From: Candidatus Harrisonbacteria bacterium CG10_big_fil_rev_8_21_14_0_10_44_23
GTDB lineage: Bacteria > Patescibacteriota > Minisyncoccia > UBA6257 > 1-14-0-10-44-23
DNA length: 7,603 nucleotides
NCBI GenBank assembly: GCA_002773475.1
Contig: PFBB01000021.1
Span: 2,006 to 9,608 of the forward strand
Reading direction: 5' to 3'
Part shown: positions 5,857-7,603 of the stretch, in pieces
Layout: every line of letters begins with the position of its first letter
How positions within the stretch are numbered: the first letter of the stretch is position 1
Notes under the pieces: generated by a model
Told to the model about the DNA's origin: nothing
Database searches by the model: none
What the model saw: only the letters and a program-made list of their open reading frames with translations
Program-made: the position numbers and the translations under genes

Positions 5857-5883
5857 AATTTTTTGGTCTAAAAATTTATTTTT
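5857..5883 (+). terminator. Weak A/T hairpin with T-rich tail after the M50 gene
   Basis: AATTTTT (5857-5863) pairs perfectly with AAAAATT (5870-5876) around a 6-nt loop and is followed by TATTTTTC. The stem has no G-C pairs, so it is at best a weak intrinsic terminator separating the peptidase transcript from the str operon. Confidence 0.3.
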
Positions 5884-5926
5884 CTAACGGCTTGGCGAAA
5901 TATTAACAAGCGGCCGTATTGCGGGG

Positions 5927-5954
5927 TTGACAAGCTTTTGCGATTTGCTAATAT
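5927..5954 (+). promoter_or_regulatory. Promoter of the str operon (rpsL-rpsG-fusA)
   Basis: A perfect -35 box TTGACA (5927-5932) is followed after 16 nt by TAATAT (5949-5954), preceded by TGC, which is an extended -10 element. An alternative -10, TATACT (5952-5957), would give a 19-nt spacer. The predicted start near 5961 leaves a leader of about 31 nt before the rpsL ATG. This is the strongest promoter match in the window, as expected for ribosomal genes. Confidence 0.8.
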
Positions 5955-5963
5955 ACTCAGCAA

Positions 5964-5989
5964 CCGCGTCAAGCGGGACTTATTTTTTT
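5964..5989 (+). promoter_or_regulatory. Leader hairpin and T-run upstream of rpsL
   Basis: CCGC (5964-5967) and GCGG (5973-5976) form a 4-bp stem around GTCAA, followed after 6 nt by seven T residues (5983-5989), ending 2 nt before the rpsL ATG. It could be an attenuator, a ribosomal-protein binding site or a pause element. The stem is short, so function is uncertain. Confidence 0.4.
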
Positions 5990-5991
5990 AT

Positions 5992-6417
5992 ATGCCAACA
6001 ATCCGACAGTTAATCAAGAAGGGCCGCAAACTTGAGACCCTCAAATCAAAGACGCCAGCACTGCGCCGAACTTTTAATACTTTAAGAAATAAACCAGTTC
6101 GATCCAACTCTCCATTTAAGAGAGGCGTTTGTGTAAAAGTATTTACCCAGACTCCAAAGAAGCCAAACTCTGCTATCCGGAAAGTAGCCAGAGTTAGACT
6201 TACTAACGGAATGGAAGTTACCGCCTACATCCCCGGTGAAGGCCACAACCTACAAGAGCACTCCGTTGTTTTACTTCGCGGCGGACGAGTTAAAGACCTT
6301 CCAGGAGTTCGCTATCACGTTGTTCGTGGAGTTTTAGATACCACGGGAGTTGAAGGAAGAAAGCAGAGGCGCTCTAAGTACGGAGCCAAGAGAGAAAAAG
6401 TCAAAGCCGGCGAATAA
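5992..6417 (+). CDS. rpsL: 30S ribosomal protein S12 (uS12)
   Basis: The 141-residue protein is S12, which sits at the decoding centre of the small subunit. It starts MPTIRQLIKKGRK, the conserved N terminus, which fixes the ATG at 5992; an in-frame TTG at 5938 would add 18 unrelated residues and lies inside the promoter. Conserved blocks are TPKKPNSAIRKVARVRL (54-70), EVTAYIPGEGHNLQEHSVVL (75-94) and GGRVKDLPGVRYHVVRG (97-113). It carries the extra stretch between TPAL and KRGVC (about 25-43), as in the longer Firmicutes-type S12, which explains the length over the 124-residue E. coli form. The lysines linked to streptomycin resistance (KK at 56-57, K101) are wild-type. No Shine-Dalgarno sequence precedes the ATG; the leader there is U-rich. 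rpsG begins 13 nt after the stop. Confidence 0.98.
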   Translation: MPTIRQLIKKGRKLETLKSKTPALRRTFNTLRNKPVRSNSPFKRGVCVKVFTQTPKKPNSAIRKVARVRLTNGMEVTAYIPGEGHNLQEHSVVLLRGGRVKDLPGVRYHVVRGVLDTTGVEGRKQRRSKYGAKREKVKAGE

Positions 6418-6430
6418 CCGAAATTAATTT

Positions 6431-6898
6431 ATGAGAAAGAAAAGAAACTATTCCAGACCCTATACCCCCGACATAAAACACGACAATGTTGCTATTGGCC
6501 GTTTTATTAATGTCTTAATGAAGGACGGCAATAAAGCCAAAGCTGAAAAAGTTTTCTACGACGCTTTTGATATCATCGAAAAAAAGAGCAAAGAAAAACC
6601 ACTAGAAGTTTTCGAGAAAGCTTTAGAAAACGCCATGCCAGTTATCGAAGTTGTTCGAAAAAGAGTTGGTGGCGCCAATTATCAAGTTCCTGCAGAGGTG
6701 CGCCCAGAGCGAAGATTTATGTTAGCAGTTCGCTGGTTGGTTGCCGCCGCTAAGAGCCGCGGTGGACACACCATGGCAGAAAAAATTGCCCAAGAGTTGA
6801 TCGAAGCCGCTAAAAACGAAGGATCTGCAATCAAGAAAAAACAAGACGTACACAAAATGGCTGAGGCCAACAGGGCCTTTGCTCACTTCAATAGATAG
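6431..6898 (+). CDS. rpsG: 30S ribosomal protein S7 (uS7)
   Basis: The 155-residue protein is full-length S7, the primary binder that nucleates assembly of the 30S head and lines the E site. Conserved blocks include FINVLMKDGNKAKAEKVFYDA (25-45), PLEVFEKALENAMPVIEV (57-74), RVGGANYQVPAEVRPERR (78-95), AVRWLVAAAKSRG (99-111) and the C-terminal DVHKMAEANRAFAHFNR (139-155). It begins MRKKRNYSRP, basic as expected. The gap after rpsL is only 13 nt, so it has no room for the long S7-binding intergenic structure used for feedback control in E. coli; if autoregulation exists it must use another site. No Shine-Dalgarno sequence is visible; the upstream is AATTAATTT. Confidence 0.98.
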   Translation: MRKKRNYSRPYTPDIKHDNVAIGRFINVLMKDGNKAKAEKVFYDAFDIIEKKSKEKPLEVFEKALENAMPVIEVVRKRVGGANYQVPAEVRPERRFMLAVRWLVAAAKSRGGHTMAEKIAQELIEAAKNEGSAIKKKQDVHKMAEANRAFAHFNR

Positions 6899-6929
6899 AA
6901 AGCAATAATAAACTAGATCTTTTAAAATT

Positions 6930-7603
6930 ATGAGAGAGTATCCCTTAGAGCGCACAAGAAACATCGGAATTTTTGCCCACATCGATGCTGGAAAAACTAC
7001 CGTTTCTGAGCGTATTCTTTTTTATACCGGTATTTCTCATAAAATTGGTGAAGTGCACGAAGGAGCCGCCGTTATGGATTGGATGGAACAAGAGCGAGAG
7101 CGCGGTATCACCATCACCTCCGCCGCTACCACCTGTTTCTGGACTCCTAGTTATTTACCCGCCGAAGAAAAAACCGAAGAAAAAAAAGGCGGCAACACTT
7201 ATCGAATCAACATTATTGACACTCCTGGGCACATCGACTTTACCGTTGAGGTTAAGCGATCTCTTCGCGTGCTCGATGGCGGTGTAGCAGTTTTTGACGG
7301 AGTTAGCGGAGTCGAGCCACAGTCTGAAACCAACTGGCGCTACGCCGACGAATACAAAGTCCCCCGCATCTGTTTTATTAACAAAATGGACCGAACTGGC
7401 GCCGATTTTTATTCGAGCTTTGCTTCAATCAGAGAGCGGCTCAATCCTAACGCTGTTGCCCTTCAACTACCAATCGGATCAGAAGCAAACTTCCTAGGAG
7501 TAGTTGATCTAATGAATATGAAGGCCTATCACTTTGAGGGTGAAATGGGTGCAGTGGTTAAAGAAGTCGAGGTCCCCGCCGACCTTTTAGAAAAAGCCAA
7601 AGA
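6930..7603 (+). CDS. fusA: Elongation factor G, 5' part (truncated by window end)
   Basis: The first 224 residues of EF-G, the GTPase that drives tRNA-mRNA translocation, are read from ATG 6930 to the window end without a stop. The G domain shows G1 AHIDAGKTT (16-24), G2 RGITITSAA (58-66), G3 DTPGHIDF (97-104) and G4 NKMD (151-154), with EVHEGAAVMDWMEQERERG typical of EF-G rather than LepA, TypA or RF3. Between SAATTCFW and YRINIIDTPGH there is an extra lysine/glutamate-rich loop (about 73-90), longer than in E. coli EF-G. The start is the conserved MREYPLERTRNIGI and has no Shine-Dalgarno sequence; the upstream is A/T-rich. It is the third gene of the str operon, 31 nt after rpsG. Confidence 0.97.
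   Translation, partial: MREYPLERTRNIGIFAHIDAGKTTVSERILFYTGISHKIGEVHEGAAVMDWMEQERERGITITSAATTCFWTPSYLPAEEKTEEKKGGNTYRINIIDTPGHIDFTVEVKRSLRVLDGGVAVFDGVSGVEPQSETNWRYADEYKVPRICFINKMDRTGADFYSSFASIRERLNPNAVALQLPIGSEANFLGVVDLMNMKAYHFEGEMGAVVKEVEVPADLLEKAK

Noticed and set aside
5938..5991. In-frame TTG start giving S12 an 18-residue N-terminal extension
   Set aside because: The extension overlaps the -10 box and the likely transcription start, and S12 begins with the conserved MPTI at 5992.
6682..6982. Two minus-strand open frames opposite rpsG and the fusA start
   Set aside because: They are antisense shadows of highly conserved ribosomal genes, with no promoter or family match.
6973..7497. Two open frames (6973-7287, 7294-7497) on the plus strand
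   Set aside because: They are out of frame with fusA, whose conserved EF-G translation runs through from 6930; the alternative products are proline/serine-rich noise.
1..7603. CRISPR array, tRNA, rRNA, insertion sequence or phage genes
   Set aside because: No spaced direct repeats, cloverleaf-like sequences, transposase motifs or phage proteins were seen anywhere in the window.

Overview
The window looks like a piece of chromosome from a Candidate Phyla Radiation / Patescibacteria-type bacterium. This is inferred from gene content and style: compact genes, an Obg GTPase without a C-terminal OCT domain, a membrane-anchored FKBP, an AI-2E-type membrane protein, a lone cob(I)alamin adenosyltransferase, a small site-2-protease-like peptidase, and hypothetical surface proteins with no obvious family. 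Almost no start codon has a Shine-Dalgarno sequence. Base composition is moderate. TAA, TAG and one TGA serve as stops, and no gene is interrupted by in-frame TGA, so the standard bacterial code fits. The class cannot be fixed from this window.

Layout. Positions 1-2869 (+) hold a tight run: 3' part of obg, an anchored FKBP peptidyl-prolyl isomerase, an AI-2E-family protein and a short TsaC/YrdC-type tRNA t6A enzyme, with gaps of 46, 21 and 5 nt. This run ends tail-to-tail, with a 4-nt overlap, against a two-gene minus-strand cassette (2866-4507). The first gene of the cassette (3995-4507) encodes a bitopic protein with a small beta-rich exoplasmic domain. The second (2866-4020) overlaps it by 26 nt and encodes an exported or anchored protein with three diverged repeats of about 60 residues, an acidic linker and a C-terminal beta-rich domain. 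A divergent intergenic region (4508-4638) carries a perfect 7+1+7 palindrome containing a consensus DnaA box, and an apparently leaderless promoter for the cobO-like gene. The cobO-like gene and an M50 peptidase follow with a 1-nt gap.

The str operon starts at about 5927: a TTGACA / extended -10 promoter, a short leader with a GC hairpin and T-run, then rpsL, rpsG and the 5' part of fusA, which runs off the window.

Most of the window is housekeeping: ribosome assembly and translation (Obg, S12, S7, EF-G, t6A synthesis), envelope protein folding and proteolysis (FKBP, M50) and corrinoid adenosylation. The least explained and most interesting part is the minus-strand surface-protein pair with its repeat module. 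The DnaA-box palindrome and the rpsL leader hairpin are secondary points.
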